From assembly GCF_029960785.1 (NCBI RefSeq), contig NZ_JASBQE010000019.1, positions 1 through 64,000 of the forward strand: 64,000 bases of DNA. The letters run 5' to 3'. The translations under genes and the position numbers were made by a program. Positions 25,459 to 37,069 of this stretch are shown piece by piece. The DNA is from Polyangium sp. 15x6 (GTDB lineage: Bacteria; Myxococcota_A; Polyangia; Polyangiales; Polyangiaceae). The notes under the pieces were generated by a model, which saw only the letters and a program-made list of their open reading frames with translations, was not told the origin of the DNA and did no database searches. Numbering within the stretch: position 1 is the first letter of the stretch; every line of letters starts with the position of its first letter.

Positions 25459-26235
25459 ATGCGCGTCACCGAAGCGGGCCTCGAGGCCCTGAACGGGCGC
25501 CTCGCCGGCGCCGCGCCGCTCGATGTCCTGCGTTTCGTGCACCAAACGTTCGGCCGGAGGGCCGCGATCCTGACGAGCATGCAGCGCGCCGGCACGTGGC
25601 TCTGCCGGCTCGCGGACCAGGCCGGGCTCGACTTCGACGTGCTCTTCGTGGACACGGGCGTCCTGCACGAGCAGACGCGCTCTGCGCGCGACGAGCTCGC
25701 GCGGACGCACACGAATCTCCGGGTGATCACGCTCTCGCCCGCGCGCACGTTCGCCGAGCAGACGGCCGAGGAGGGGCTCTTGTACCTCTCCGTGGAGGGC
25801 CAGGAGCGCTGCTGCGACCTGCGCAAGACGGCGCCGCTGCACGCGCTGCGGGGCCGCTACGACGCGCTCGTCTCGGCGCTGCGGCGGGGCGAGGGCGGGG
25901 CGCGCAGCAAGGTGCGCTCGGTGGGGCTCGACCTCGCGATGGGCGCGCTCCGCGTCCACCCGCTCGCGCACGTGACGAACGAGGAGCTCGACCGGGCCAT
26001 CGCCGCCGATCCGGGCGTCGTCGTGAACCCGCTCCACGCCATGGGTTTTCGGACGATCGGCTGCTTTCCCTGCACGACGCCGGTCCTGCCCGACGAAAGC
26101 GAGCGCGCCGGCCGCTGGCGGCATTTGGCGAGCGTGCAGTATTGCGGGATCAATCCAGTGGACCGCGGCGCGGCCGAGGGTGGGATCGAATTGGACGATC
26201 GTTATGCCGAGGCGCTGTCGGGGTCGGCGGCGTAG
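25459..26235 (+). CDS. CysH-type PAPS/APS reductase-like protein
   Basis: A 258-residue protein of the phosphoadenosine-phosphosulfate reductase fold. The nucleotide-binding region (TSMQRAGTWLCRLADQ, VLFVDTGVLHEQT) and the cysteine sets RCCDLRK and GCFPCTTPV match the [4Fe-4S]-ligand pattern of assimilatory APS reductases. The family's C-terminal catalytic motif (ECGLH or similar) appears here as QYCGIN: the Cys is present but its flanking residues differ, so activity may be altered or the substrate unusual. Genuine enzymes reduce APS or PAPS to sulfite. No other sulfate-assimilation gene is near. Confidence 0.75.
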   Translation: MRVTEAGLEALNGRLAGAAPLDVLRFVHQTFGRRAAILTSMQRAGTWLCRLADQAGLDFDVLFVDTGVLHEQTRSARDELARTHTNLRVITLSPARTFAEQTAEEGLLYLSVEGQERCCDLRKTAPLHALRGRYDALVSALRRGEGGARSKVRSVGLDLAMGALRVHPLAHVTNEELDRAIAADPGVVVNPLHAMGFRTIGCFPCTTPVLPDESERAGRWRHLASVQYCGINPVDRGAAEGGIELDDRYAEALSGSAA

Positions 26236-26435
26236 GCGGACAAACACTTCCGGCGCCGCCCATCCGCCAACTCGGTCTGCCTGTCAAGGGCCTCCCTCGT
26301 GTGGGATTACGCTCCTTTCTGGGTCGCGAAAGCACGAGGAGAGGGCCGAGCGGACCGAGAAGTTCCGGCGCGAAGCTCCTTTCGCGCCACCTTGTACTTG
26401 ACGAGAGGCCTTCCAGAGGTGATTCCGGGACGCAA

Positions 26436-27095
26436 ATGGCAGCGAGCTACTTCGACGTGGACGGCACGCTGATCCGCACGAACCTCGTCCACCCCACGCT
26501 CTATTACGTCCTGAACCAGAACACGCCGCTGCACAGCCTCGCGAAGCTCGGCGGGGCGCTGGTGAAGGCCCCGTGGCTGGCGTGGGCGGAGACGCGGGAC
26601 CGACGCATCTTCAACGAGCTGCTCTTCACGTCCTACGGCGGGATGAGCGAGGACCGGCTCGTGGGGCTCGCGGTCGAGACGTTCGAGCGCGTGATCAAGC
26701 CCAACATCTACCCCGGCGCGCGGGACCTCGTGCAGACGAGCCTCGACAAGGGGCACGACGTGGTGCTCGTCTCGGGCGCGCTCGACTTCCTGATGCGCCT
26801 GCTCGCCGAGCACCTCGGCGCGACGGACGTCATTGCGAACCGCCTCGAGATCAAGGACCGCTTCGCCACGGGCAAGCTCCTGCGCCCCGTGGTCGCGGGC
26901 CCCGAGAAGTCGCGGCTCATTCGCGAGCACGCCAAAGGCCGCGGTCACGACCTCGACGAGTGCTTCGCTTACTCCGACAGCTACTCCGATGTCCCCATGC
27001 TGAGCATCGTCGGCCACCCGGCCGCGGTGAACCCGGACAGGAAGCTGTCCCTGCTCGCGAACGCCTACCACTGGCCCATCATCCACGTCGACTGA
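26436..27095 (+). CDS. HAD-IB family hydrolase (SerB-like)
   Basis: A 219-residue cytosolic phosphatase-fold protein. Motif I is FDVDGTL with nucleophile Asp7 and general acid Asp9, motif II lies in VLVSGALDF, and motif IV is SDSYSDVPML. The HAD-IB subfamily includes phosphoserine phosphatase and lipid phosphatases, and substrate cannot be told. Its neighbours are the LarA-like gene 34 bp downstream on the same strand, probably one transcript, and a 200-bp upstream gap without recognisable features. Confidence 0.85.
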   Translation: MAASYFDVDGTLIRTNLVHPTLYYVLNQNTPLHSLAKLGGALVKAPWLAWAETRDRRIFNELLFTSYGGMSEDRLVGLAVETFERVIKPNIYPGARDLVQTSLDKGHDVVLVSGALDFLMRLLAEHLGATDVIANRLEIKDRFATGKLLRPVVAGPEKSRLIREHAKGRGHDLDECFAYSDSYSDVPMLSIVGHPAAVNPDRKLSLLANAYHWPIIHVD

Positions 27096-27129
27096 AGCGG
27101 GCGGGATTGCCGCCGAATACGAGAATGCC

Positions 27130-28755
27130 ATGAGCCATCCCTGTGTCGTGACGATCGACAGCCGCAGCGCACCCCGCGTCCTCTTCTCGGGCGACCGGCT
27201 CGTCGAGGTCGACCTGCCGACGGGCAGCCGCGTCATCTACCCGAAGCCGCCGCTCAAGCCCTTGAAGGACGTGGACGCGGCCATCCGGTACGCGATCAAC
27301 CACCCGTACAACTCCGAGCCGCTCTACGCGAAGCTCCGGCCGGGGATGAAGGTGACGATCGCGATGGACGACATCTCGCTGCCCTTGCCGCCGATGAAGC
27401 GGCCGGACATCCGCGAGCGCGTGCTCACGATCGTGCTCGACCTGCTCGCCGATTACGGCGTCGACGACATCGAGATCATCATCGCGACGAGCGTGCACCG
27501 CCGCATGAAGGACTGGGAGATCCGGCACGTCGTCGGTGACAAGATCTTCAACGCGTTCTGGCCGAAGAAGCTCTACAACCACGACGCCGAGAACCTCGCC
27601 AACATGAAATACCTCGGCACGACCGAGGAGGGCGAGGATGTCGAGCTCAACCGGCGCGCGGTGGAGAGCGATCTCATCATCTACGTGAACCTGAACCTCG
27701 TGCCCATGGACGGCGGCCACAAATCGGTCGCCGTGGGCCTGTGCGGCTATCGCAGCCTGCGCGCGCACCACAACCCGCGCGTGATGCGGCAATGTTATTC
27801 GTACATGGACCCGAAATCGTCGGCGCTCAACACGAGCGTCGTGCGCATGGGCCGGCTCGCGAACAAGAAGCTCAACGTCTTCACGATCGAGACGACGATC
27901 AACAACCGGATGTTCGATACGCCGCTCGAGTTCCTCGCGAAAAACGAGGACGATCTCTCGCGGACCGAACGAAACGCGCTCCAGGCGCTCCGGTTCACCC
28001 TCGACAAGATGCCGCAGCCCGCGCGCCAGGCGATCTTCCAGCGCGTGCCCTCGCCGTTCGGCGTGACGGGCGTGTTCGCGGGCGAGACCGAGGCCGTGCA
28101 CGAGCACACGCTCCGGCGAAGCTTCGAGCAATACTGTGTCCCGGTCGTGGGGCAGAGCGACATTCTCATCACGGGCATTCCGTTCATCAGCCCGTACAAC
28201 GTGAATTCGTTCCTGAACCCGCTGCTCGTGCAGGTGATGGCGAACGGGTATCTCTTCAACCTGTATCGCAACGCGCCCATGGTGAAGAAGGGCGGCACGA
28301 TGATCATCATGCATCCGTGCACGGACCTCTTCGACAACGAGCACCACGCGCCGTACATCGAGTTCGTGCACCGCGTGCTGCCCGAGACGCGCGACGCGAT
28401 GGAGCTGCACAAGATCTGGGAGCCGAAGTTCGCGAAGAACCCGGCCTACATCGAGATGTATCGATACGGCCACGCCTATCACCCGACGCACCCGTTCTTC
28501 ATGTGGTACTGGGGCGAGGCGGGGCGGCAGCACCTCGGCCGGGTGATCGTCGTCGGCGCGGACAACGAATACATCCCGCAGCTGCTCGGCTGGGAGACGG
28601 CGCGGACGATGGACGAAGCGCTGCGGATGGCGAAGCAGACCGCGCCGCCGAACCCGGACATCATGGCCCTGCATTGCCCGCCGATCTTCATGGCGGACAT
28701 GTCCGTGGAGAAGCAGCGCGCGCCGATTGCGGCATTGCCCGAAGGGCAAGGCTGA
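27130..28755 (+). CDS. LarA-like (nickel-dependent lactate racemase family, DUF2088) protein
   Basis: A 541-residue protein whose middle carries the LarA N-terminal domain hallmarks: AMDDISLPLPPM, IEIIIATSVHRRM (His corresponding to the LarA catalytic His) and GGHKSVAVGLCGY (Lys of the nickel-pincer cofactor attachment region), then LRAHHNP. LarA needs the LarB/C/E-made pincer cofactor to racemise or epimerise 2-hydroxyacids. None of these helper genes is in the window. The protein is about 120 residues longer than typical LarA (near 425), mainly at the N-terminus and in the C-terminal domain. Substrate unknown. Overlaps nothing, 34 bp after the HAD gene. Confidence 0.8.
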   Translation: MSHPCVVTIDSRSAPRVLFSGDRLVEVDLPTGSRVIYPKPPLKPLKDVDAAIRYAINHPYNSEPLYAKLRPGMKVTIAMDDISLPLPPMKRPDIRERVLTIVLDLLADYGVDDIEIIIATSVHRRMKDWEIRHVVGDKIFNAFWPKKLYNHDAENLANMKYLGTTEEGEDVELNRRAVESDLIIYVNLNLVPMDGGHKSVAVGLCGYRSLRAHHNPRVMRQCYSYMDPKSSALNTSVVRMGRLANKKLNVFTIETTINNRMFDTPLEFLAKNEDDLSRTERNALQALRFTLDKMPQPARQAIFQRVPSPFGVTGVFAGETEAVHEHTLRRSFEQYCVPVVGQSDILITGIPFISPYNVNSFLNPLLVQVMANGYLFNLYRNAPMVKKGGTMIIMHPCTDLFDNEHHAPYIEFVHRVLPETRDAMELHKIWEPKFAKNPAYIEMYRYGHAYHPTHPFFMWYWGEAGRQHLGRVIVVGADNEYIPQLLGWETARTMDEALRMAKQTAPPNPDIMALHCPPIFMADMSVEKQRAPIAALPEGQG

Positions 28756-28886
28756 CAGACGCCCCCCCGGCCTCCCGCTCCGACCGATCTTCGCAGAGCC
28801 GGCCCGGCGGCACGGACGACATCATGGAGCTCGTCCATGACCGTCCGCCGGGGCCCACCAACCCGCGATCCGCGCTAGGGTGACGC

Positions 28887-29558
28887 ATGAACGAGGTCCT
28901 CCGCGCTGTCGTCTTCGACATGGATGGCACGCTCGTCGACAACATGGCCTTCCACAATCGTGCGTGGGAGATCGTCTCGGCGCGGCTCGGCGTGCCGATC
29001 AAGGCCGAGCGCTTTCAGCGTGAATTTGCGGGAAAGAAGAATGAGGAGATCTTTCCCGAGCTCCTCGGGCGGGCGGTGCCGCCGGACGAGCTCGCGCGGC
29101 TCGCCGAGGAGAAAGAGGGGCTCTACCGCGCCGCGTACCGCCCGCACCTCGCGCTCACGCGCGGGGCCGATGCCTTCCTCGAACAACTGCGGCACCGCGG
29201 CGTGCGGCTCGCAATCGCGACGGCGGCTCCGCTCGCCAACCGCGATTTCGTGCTCGATGGGCTCCGCCTCCGCGATCGTTTCGAGCGCGTGGTGGGCGCC
29301 GAGGAGGTGACGCGCGGCAAGCCGTCACCCGACATCTTCCTCCGCGCGGCGCAGGACCTCGGCGTCGCGCCAGCGGCGTGTGTCGTATTCGAGGATGCGG
29401 CGAACGGCGTGCGCGCCGCGAAGGCGGCGGGGATGGTGGCGGTCGGGATCACCACCGCGACGACCGCCGAGGAGCTGCGCGACGCGGGCGCCGACTGGAC
29501 GTCCGCGGATTTCGCGTCGCTCCCGGCGGCGCTGCTGGAACGGCTCGGGATCGCGTAG
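28887..29558 (+). CDS. HAD-IA family phosphatase/phosphoglucomutase-like
   Basis: A 223-residue protein with motif I FDMDGTL (nucleophile Asp11, Asp13), a cap region with NRAWEIVSARLG, motif II in LAIATAAPL, Lys in TRGKPSPDIF and motif IV FEDAANGV. This matches the beta-phosphoglucomutase/CbbY-like branch, which acts on sugar phosphates. Substrate is not clear. The RBS AGGGTGA precedes the ATG. It lies 131 bp after the LarA-like gene, and may share its transcript. Confidence 0.88.
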   Translation: MNEVLRAVVFDMDGTLVDNMAFHNRAWEIVSARLGVPIKAERFQREFAGKKNEEIFPELLGRAVPPDELARLAEEKEGLYRAAYRPHLALTRGADAFLEQLRHRGVRLAIATAAPLANRDFVLDGLRLRDRFERVVGAEEVTRGKPSPDIFLRAAQDLGVAPAACVVFEDAANGVRAAKAAGMVAVGITTATTAEELRDAGADWTSADFASLPAALLERLGIA

Positions 29559-29581
29559 CCCTCGCAGGAGACGAGGCTTGT

Positions 29582-30631
29582 TCAGCGCGGGCGCGTGACG
29601 TCCGGCAGGTCGATGTCGTTTGCGCGATCGCCGTAGATGACGCCGCGAAGGCGGGGGTTACCCAGGAAATCGTGCGGGAAGCCGAGCTCGATCCGGCTCA
29701 CCTCGTTCAGGCGGCCGAGCTGGTCGTCATTGAGCGTGAAATCGAGGCCGGCGAGGACGTCCTTGATCTGCGATGTCTTGCGCGCGCCCACGATGGGCAC
29801 GACGTTCGCCCCGCGCTGACGCACCCAGTTCGTCGCGACCTGCGCCGACGTTTTGCCGAGCTCGTCCGCGATCGCGTCCACGGTCTTCGCGATGGAAAGG
29901 TTTTTCGGCGAGAGGCGCTGCTCGTTGCCCGCCGCGCGCTTCGTGTCCTCGGGCGCGCCGCCGCTGCGTGAATACTTGCCCGTGAGCACGCCGCCGCCGA
30001 GCGGCGCCCAGGGCGTCAGCGTGATGCCGAACGCCTCGGCCATCGGGATGAGCTCCCGCTCCACCGTCCGCTCGATCAGGCTGTATTCGATCTGCAGCGC
30101 CGCGAACGGCGAGAGGCCCCGCAGCGTCGCCAGCGTGTTCGCCTGCGAGACGACCCACGCGGGCGCGTCCGAGATGCCGATCGAGAGGACCTTGCCCGCG
30201 CGGACGAGGTCGTCGAGGCCCCGCATGACCTCCTCCACGCCCGTCGTGAAATCCCACGCGTGCACCCAGAGCAGATCGATGTAATCGGTCCCGAGCCGCC
30301 CGAGGCTCTTGTGGACCGCCTGGACCATGTTTTTTCGCGAATTGCCCGAGGCGTTCGGATCGCCGTTCGCCGTGGAGAGCGAGAACTTCGTCGCGAGCAC
30401 CCAGCGGTCGCGGTTCTGCGCGATGATCTTGCCGCAGATCTCCTCGGTGTGGCCCTCGTGATACTTGTTCGCCGTGTCGAGGAAATTGCCCCCCGCCTCG
30501 GCGTACGCGGCCGCGACCTCGATCGACGTCGCCTCGTCCGCACCGAACCCCCACCTGTCGCCGAAGCTCATCGTGCCCAGGCACAGCTCCGACACCTTGA
30601 TCCCCGTTCGACCCAAGAGCTTGTAGCGCAT
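29582..30631 (-). CDS. aldo/keto reductase
   Basis: A 349-residue NADP(H)-dependent oxidoreductase of the AKR family (TIM barrel). The catalytic tetrad is visible: Asp52 in NFLDTANKY, Tyr57 in the same motif, Lys82 in ATKFS and His124 in LWVHAWD. The start is ATG 30631 with GGAGGAAAC directly upstream. A C-terminal loop SQIKDVLAGLDF and the Arg in GARKTSQ belong to the cofactor site. AKRs reduce aldehydes and ketones, and the specific substrate is unknown. Converges on the HAD gene. Confidence 0.92.
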   Translation of the reverse strand: MRYKLLGRTGIKVSELCLGTMSFGDRWGFGADEATSIEVAAAYAEAGGNFLDTANKYHEGHTEEICGKIIAQNRDRWVLATKFSLSTANGDPNASGNSRKNMVQAVHKSLGRLGTDYIDLLWVHAWDFTTGVEEVMRGLDDLVRAGKVLSIGISDAPAWVVSQANTLATLRGLSPFAALQIEYSLIERTVERELIPMAEAFGITLTPWAPLGGGVLTGKYSRSGGAPEDTKRAAGNEQRLSPKNLSIAKTVDAIADELGKTSAQVATNWVRQRGANVVPIVGARKTSQIKDVLAGLDFTLNDDQLGRLNEVSRIELGFPHDFLGNPRLRGVIYGDRANDIDLPDVTRPR

Positions 30632-30686
30632 GTTTCCTCCCGCGAATTGCGGATCGGGACGTGCGTACGCAGGCCCGAGGGCGAAA

Positions 30687-31319
30687 TCAAGGGGGCAGCC
30701 GGTTTTTGGCTTCCTGTCGTTCCTTCGCGTACCCGATACCCACGCGGACCCCCACGAGGGCGATCGCCGCGAGGCCGATGGCCGCCATACGAACAATGTC
30801 GAGCGCGAGCCCGAAGACGAACACGAGTGCGCCGAGCGCCACGCCGAGCAGCGGACCCTTGATGCGTAATGCGCGCTCGGCCTTCACCATCGCCGTGGTC
30901 GCCGTCTCGAAACACGCCTTGCAGCGCACGTCGTCGACCGCGACACACGAATCGCACAGCGAGACGCGGCAGACTCCGCAGGCGCGCTTCGCCTCGGCCG
31001 TCGCCCCTGGGTCACGATAGCCGCCCTTGCCGCCCGGGTGCACCTCGCAGACCGTGTCCTTCTTCGGTTTTCGCCGCGGGATCGGGTCCTCCGAGGGCGG
31101 CACCTTCACGCCGTCGATCCAGATCTCGCTCCGCGCGACGTCGAGGTTCCGCACGCGCCGGAGGAGCACGCCCCGCTTGCCGATCTTCAGCGGAAAGTCG
31201 CCGAGCGCGTGCGTCGGGATCTCATTTTCGCGCGTCCTCTCCTCGTCGACGAAGATCGTCAGGAAAGGCTCGCGGACGTCGACCTGTACCCAATGTTTCC
31301 CGATGGACCAGCCGGCCAT
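30687..31319 (-). CDS. Cys-rich membrane protein with N-terminal beta domain
   Basis: A 210-residue protein. The N-terminal part (residues 1-85) is strand-rich (VQVDVREPFLTIFVDEE, HALGDFPLKIG). A cluster of Cys (ACGVCRVSLCDSC and VRCKACFE) follows, spaced as in a zinc-binding or rubredoxin-like knuckle. Two hydrophobic helices (LLGVALGALVFVFGLALDI, IGLAAIALVGVRVG) close the protein. The start is inferred as ATG 31319, because upstream reading is not supported by an RBS. No family is recognised. It is divergent from the HEXXH gene. Confidence 0.6.
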   Translation of the reverse strand: MAGWSIGKHWVQVDVREPFLTIFVDEERTRENEIPTHALGDFPLKIGKRGVLLRRVRNLDVARSEIWIDGVKVPPSEDPIPRRKPKKDTVCEVHPGGKGGYRDPGATAEAKRACGVCRVSLCDSCVAVDDVRCKACFETATTAMVKAERALRIKGPLLGVALGALVFVFGLALDIVRMAAIGLAAIALVGVRVGIGYAKERQEAKNRLPP

Positions 31320-31414
31320 GCGCTTCGGCTTACCACGCCGCCGCGGCGGAATGAAGCAGCGCGCCGCGCGCATTCTTGCTTGTCGCCTCGCGCCGTTCTG
31401 CCCACAATGGCGCC

Positions 31415-32677
31415 GTGCCTCCCGCCCTCGCCACGCGCCCGATCGAGCCTCCCGAGGACCTCACGATTCCCGCGGCGGGCTCGGAGACCGCGAAAGGCGT
31501 TCTCTCGCGCGCGCTCGGTCGCCTCGTGCCCGAGCTCCTCGGCGTGGGGCAGGGTCTCGCGCTCTCGGCCGAGGCGCGCGCCGATCTCGCCGTCTTTCAG
31601 GCACTCGTGCGCGAGGTCGCGCGGAAGAACCCCGGCTCGCTCCCGAGCGTCCTCCGCCGCACGGCGATGGGGACGCTCGTCCGGTGCCTGCGCGCGCCGC
31701 GGCCCGATTCCGAGGCGCTGCTGCGCGAGCTCATCGGGGTTTTCCTCTTGCACCTCGCGCGCGCCTCCGCGCTCCCGCGGGCCATTCGACAGAAAGCGCC
31801 TCCGAAGCAGCTCGTTTCCACCACGGCGTGCATTTCGATCGGTTTGCCCGAGGATACGCGCGCCGTCGTGTTCGAGAACGAGGGAAAGATCGGCATCGAG
31901 CGCGCGGACGGCGTCAAGGCGCTGAGCCTTCAGGCGCTGGAAGCGCAGCCGCCGGGGTATTCCGAGACGCGCGCGGGCGTGACCGTATCGCGGCCGTTCT
32001 TCCCGATCGACGGGGGTACGGTGCTCGCGCTCGTGGACACGAATCCGCTCGCCATGGTCGAGGCGCACCCCGACAAGGAGGGCAATGCGATCGACCTCGG
32101 CGGCAAGAGCGTGACGGAATGGACGCGCCCGCTCTCCGAGGCGCTCGGCCTCGTGCGGGAACACCTGCCGGATCTGCGGGGCGAGATCGAGCTTTTCGTG
32201 CAGCAGATCGTACCCGTCGGATACCACGACGAGAAACACCTCTCCGCGTCGTACCAGGAGGCGATCGGGACGATCTACATGTCCCTGCATCCGAGCCTCA
32301 TGACGATGGCGGAGGCGGTGATTCACGAGTTTTCGCACAACAAGATCAACGCGCTCTTCGAGATCGATCCCGTGCTCGAAAATGCGTTCTCTCCGCTCTA
32401 CACGTCGCCTGTGCGGCCCGATCCGCGGCCGCTCCACGGCGTCCTGCTCGCGGTCCACGCGTTCTTGCCCGTCGCGCGGCTCTACGAGCGCATGATCGAG
32501 GCGGGCCATCCGCTCGCGAAGGCGCCGGGATTCTCGGAGCGATTCGCGCGCATCCGGCAGATCAACGCGGAGGGCGCTGAGGTGATCCTCGAAAACGGAA
32601 AGCCGACCCGCGTGGGGAAGGCGGTGCTCGACGAGATCCAGCGCTGGCACGCTCACTACGAGAAAATGGACGCCTGA
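31415..32677 (+). CDS. HEXXH-motif putative peptide-modification protein (aKG-HExxH-type)
   Basis: A 420-residue protein of the HEXXH family linked to RiPP peptide modification (TIGR04267; recently grouped as iron/alpha-ketoglutarate-dependent peptide beta-hydroxylases). The HEXXH motif is HEFSH (His304-His308), preceded by AEAVI and followed by NKINALFEIDP. Downstream PVRPDPRPLHGVLLAVHAFLPVARLYERM is the conserved tail of the family, including the extra His and Asp that complete the site in relatives. Many relatives sit with radical SAM enzymes and precursor peptides, and none is visible here. The start is GTG 31415, or alternatively TTG 31376. The next gene starts 8 bp after its stop, so the two are probably one transcript. 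Confidence 0.75.
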   Translation: MPPALATRPIEPPEDLTIPAAGSETAKGVLSRALGRLVPELLGVGQGLALSAEARADLAVFQALVREVARKNPGSLPSVLRRTAMGTLVRCLRAPRPDSEALLRELIGVFLLHLARASALPRAIRQKAPPKQLVSTTACISIGLPEDTRAVVFENEGKIGIERADGVKALSLQALEAQPPGYSETRAGVTVSRPFFPIDGGTVLALVDTNPLAMVEAHPDKEGNAIDLGGKSVTEWTRPLSEALGLVREHLPDLRGEIELFVQQIVPVGYHDEKHLSASYQEAIGTIYMSLHPSLMTMAEAVIHEFSHNKINALFEIDPVLENAFSPLYTSPVRPDPRPLHGVLLAVHAFLPVARLYERMIEAGHPLAKAPGFSERFARIRQINAEGAEVILENGKPTRVGKAVLDEIQRWHAHYEKMDA

Positions 32678-32685
32678 GGGGCCGC

Positions 32686-33165
32686 GTGCGTCCCGACGAA
32701 CGCGTCCTCCGCGATACGTTCCGGGAGCAACTCGCGCGCCTGCGTTCCTTGCGGGTCGATCTGCGCACGCTCGGGCCGCGGGCCACCGAGGAGCACGCGG
32801 CGCGCCTCGCCGAGGCGTTCGTCGAGCCAGACCGTAGCTTTGCCTTTCGGCAGGCGCTCGAAGGGAAGGGCGAAGCGGTCGACTTCGAAACATGGCTCCG
32901 CCAGGACCGGCTTTCGCCGCGGGAGATGCACGGCTGCCTCGAATGGCTCGCGGCTGGCGCCGAACGGGTCGTCTGCGTGCGATTCGACCGCCGCGCCGGG
33001 TTTCCAGCCGTGGCGCTCGTGGTGCGCACGCTCCACGAGTCCTGGGTGTGCTCGTGGCCCGGCGTGTACGTGCATTTCGAGGCGGGACGGGCGCTCGCCG
33101 TCACGGTGCATTACGAGCTATTCCAGTGTGATCTGCGGGTCGGGATGGGATCGCCTTATCGGTAG
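32686..33165 (+). CDS. unknown protein coupled to HEXXH gene
   Basis: A 159-residue protein from GTG 32686, 8 bp after the HEXXH stop, strongly suggesting a shared transcript. It is globular (TLGPRATEEHAARLAEAF, REMHGCLEWLAAG, FDRRAGFPAVALVVRTLHESWV) and has no signal or membrane segment. I do not recognise the family. Its pairing with the HEXXH protein makes it a possible substrate-binding or precursor-related partner, but no cleavable leader or core is visible. The following gene is 63 bp downstream. Confidence 0.55.
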   Translation: MRPDERVLRDTFREQLARLRSLRVDLRTLGPRATEEHAARLAEAFVEPDRSFAFRQALEGKGEAVDFETWLRQDRLSPREMHGCLEWLAAGAERVVCVRFDRRAGFPAVALVVRTLHESWVCSWPGVYVHFEAGRALAVTVHYELFQCDLRVGMGSPYR

Positions 33166-33228
33166 GAGCGCCTCGACCCCACGTCGACCGCTGTTCCTTT
33201 TCGCTTCCGCTTCGCATACAATCACGAA

Positions 33229-34083
33229 ATGAAAAAGGATCTCCTCCTCGCCCTCGTTTTTCTGCTCATCGGGTGCGGCACGAGCACCGACCCGATGACC
33301 CCTGTCGACGGTGGCGTCGGCGACGCGGAAACCGACGGCGCCGGAGGCGGTGACGCGGGCGACCCGTGCTGGGCGAATCAACCCGGACCCGACAATACCG
33401 GCGTCCCCAAGGGGACGATCCTCACCCCGAGCGGATCGATCCAGGTGACGACCAACGGCGCGATCGTCGAGGACCTCGACATCCAGGGCGAGGTCCAGAT
33501 CCTCGCCGACGACGTGACGATCCGGCGATGTCGGATCACGAGCGGCGACTATTACCCGATTCGCTACTTCGACAACGACAACAAGGGTCTCGTCGTCGAG
33601 GACACCGAGATCATCGGGACGAGCGCAGACGTCACCGCCGGGCTGTCGTTCTCGAACTACACCGCGCGCCGGGTGAACGTCCACGGCGGCGCCGACGGCT
33701 TCAAGGCGGACGAGAACGTGCTGATCGAGGATTCGTGGATTCACGACCTCGGCAACTATCCGGACCAGCACAACGACGGCGTCCAGTCGACCCATGGGCT
33801 GAACGTCCATCTCCGCCACAACCGGATCGAGGGTGCGAGCAACGCCTGCGTCCAGACCGGCGACGAGAGCGGAGATACGACGGATCTCCTGATCGAGTGC
33901 AACTGGCTCTCCGGCGGCGGCTATTCGCTCAACCTGCGGGGAGACATGCCGACCGGGATCAAGGTCCTGCGCAACCGCTTCAAGGGCGACTGGGGGTACG
34001 GGCCGTGGACGATCGACGATCCGAATCCGACCGTTGTCGGTAACGTCAACGACGCCGACGGGACGCCGATCGAATATCCGTGA
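33229..34083 (+). CDS. right-handed beta-helix lipoprotein
   Basis: A 284-residue protein with a signal and lipobox (LIGCG). A Gly/Asp linker (about residues 20-45) leads into a right-handed parallel beta-helix (residues about 60-280). It shows repeated rungs such as DVTIRRCRIT, LVVEDTEII, ARRVNVHGG, NVLIEDSWIH and VHLRHNRIEG, the pattern of pectate lyases and carbohydrate-active enzymes. The catalytic residues cannot be assigned. Probable surface-exposed polysaccharide-binding or -cleaving protein. Confidence 0.8.
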   Translation: MKKDLLLALVFLLIGCGTSTDPMTPVDGGVGDAETDGAGGGDAGDPCWANQPGPDNTGVPKGTILTPSGSIQVTTNGAIVEDLDIQGEVQILADDVTIRRCRITSGDYYPIRYFDNDNKGLVVEDTEIIGTSADVTAGLSFSNYTARRVNVHGGADGFKADENVLIEDSWIHDLGNYPDQHNDGVQSTHGLNVHLRHNRIEGASNACVQTGDESGDTTDLLIECNWLSGGGYSLNLRGDMPTGIKVLRNRFKGDWGYGPWTIDDPNPTVVGNVNDADGTPIEYP

Positions 34084-34115
34084 GATTCACCGGCGAGGGG
34101 GCCCGGACAGCCCCG

Positions 34116-35417
<1,302 letters not shown>

Positions 35418-35548
35418 TCGCCGCGAAAGCTGGGAGAAGTCGCGCGCGCCGTCAAGCGGGCCGGGCCCGAGCGGCGCGGCAGGAAAGGCGACGGGCTCGG
35501 CCGGGCCGTGCTAGGCTCGGCTTGTACTTTTCAGGGGGCCATCGCTCC

Positions 35549-37040
<1,492 letters not shown>

Positions 37041-37069
<29 letters not shown>

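Noticed and set aside
24291-26435. Long plus-strand reading through the ArsA gene into the HAD gene frame
   Set aside because: It reads as Arg/Glu-rich low complexity opposite ArsA. The HAD protein starts at 26436.
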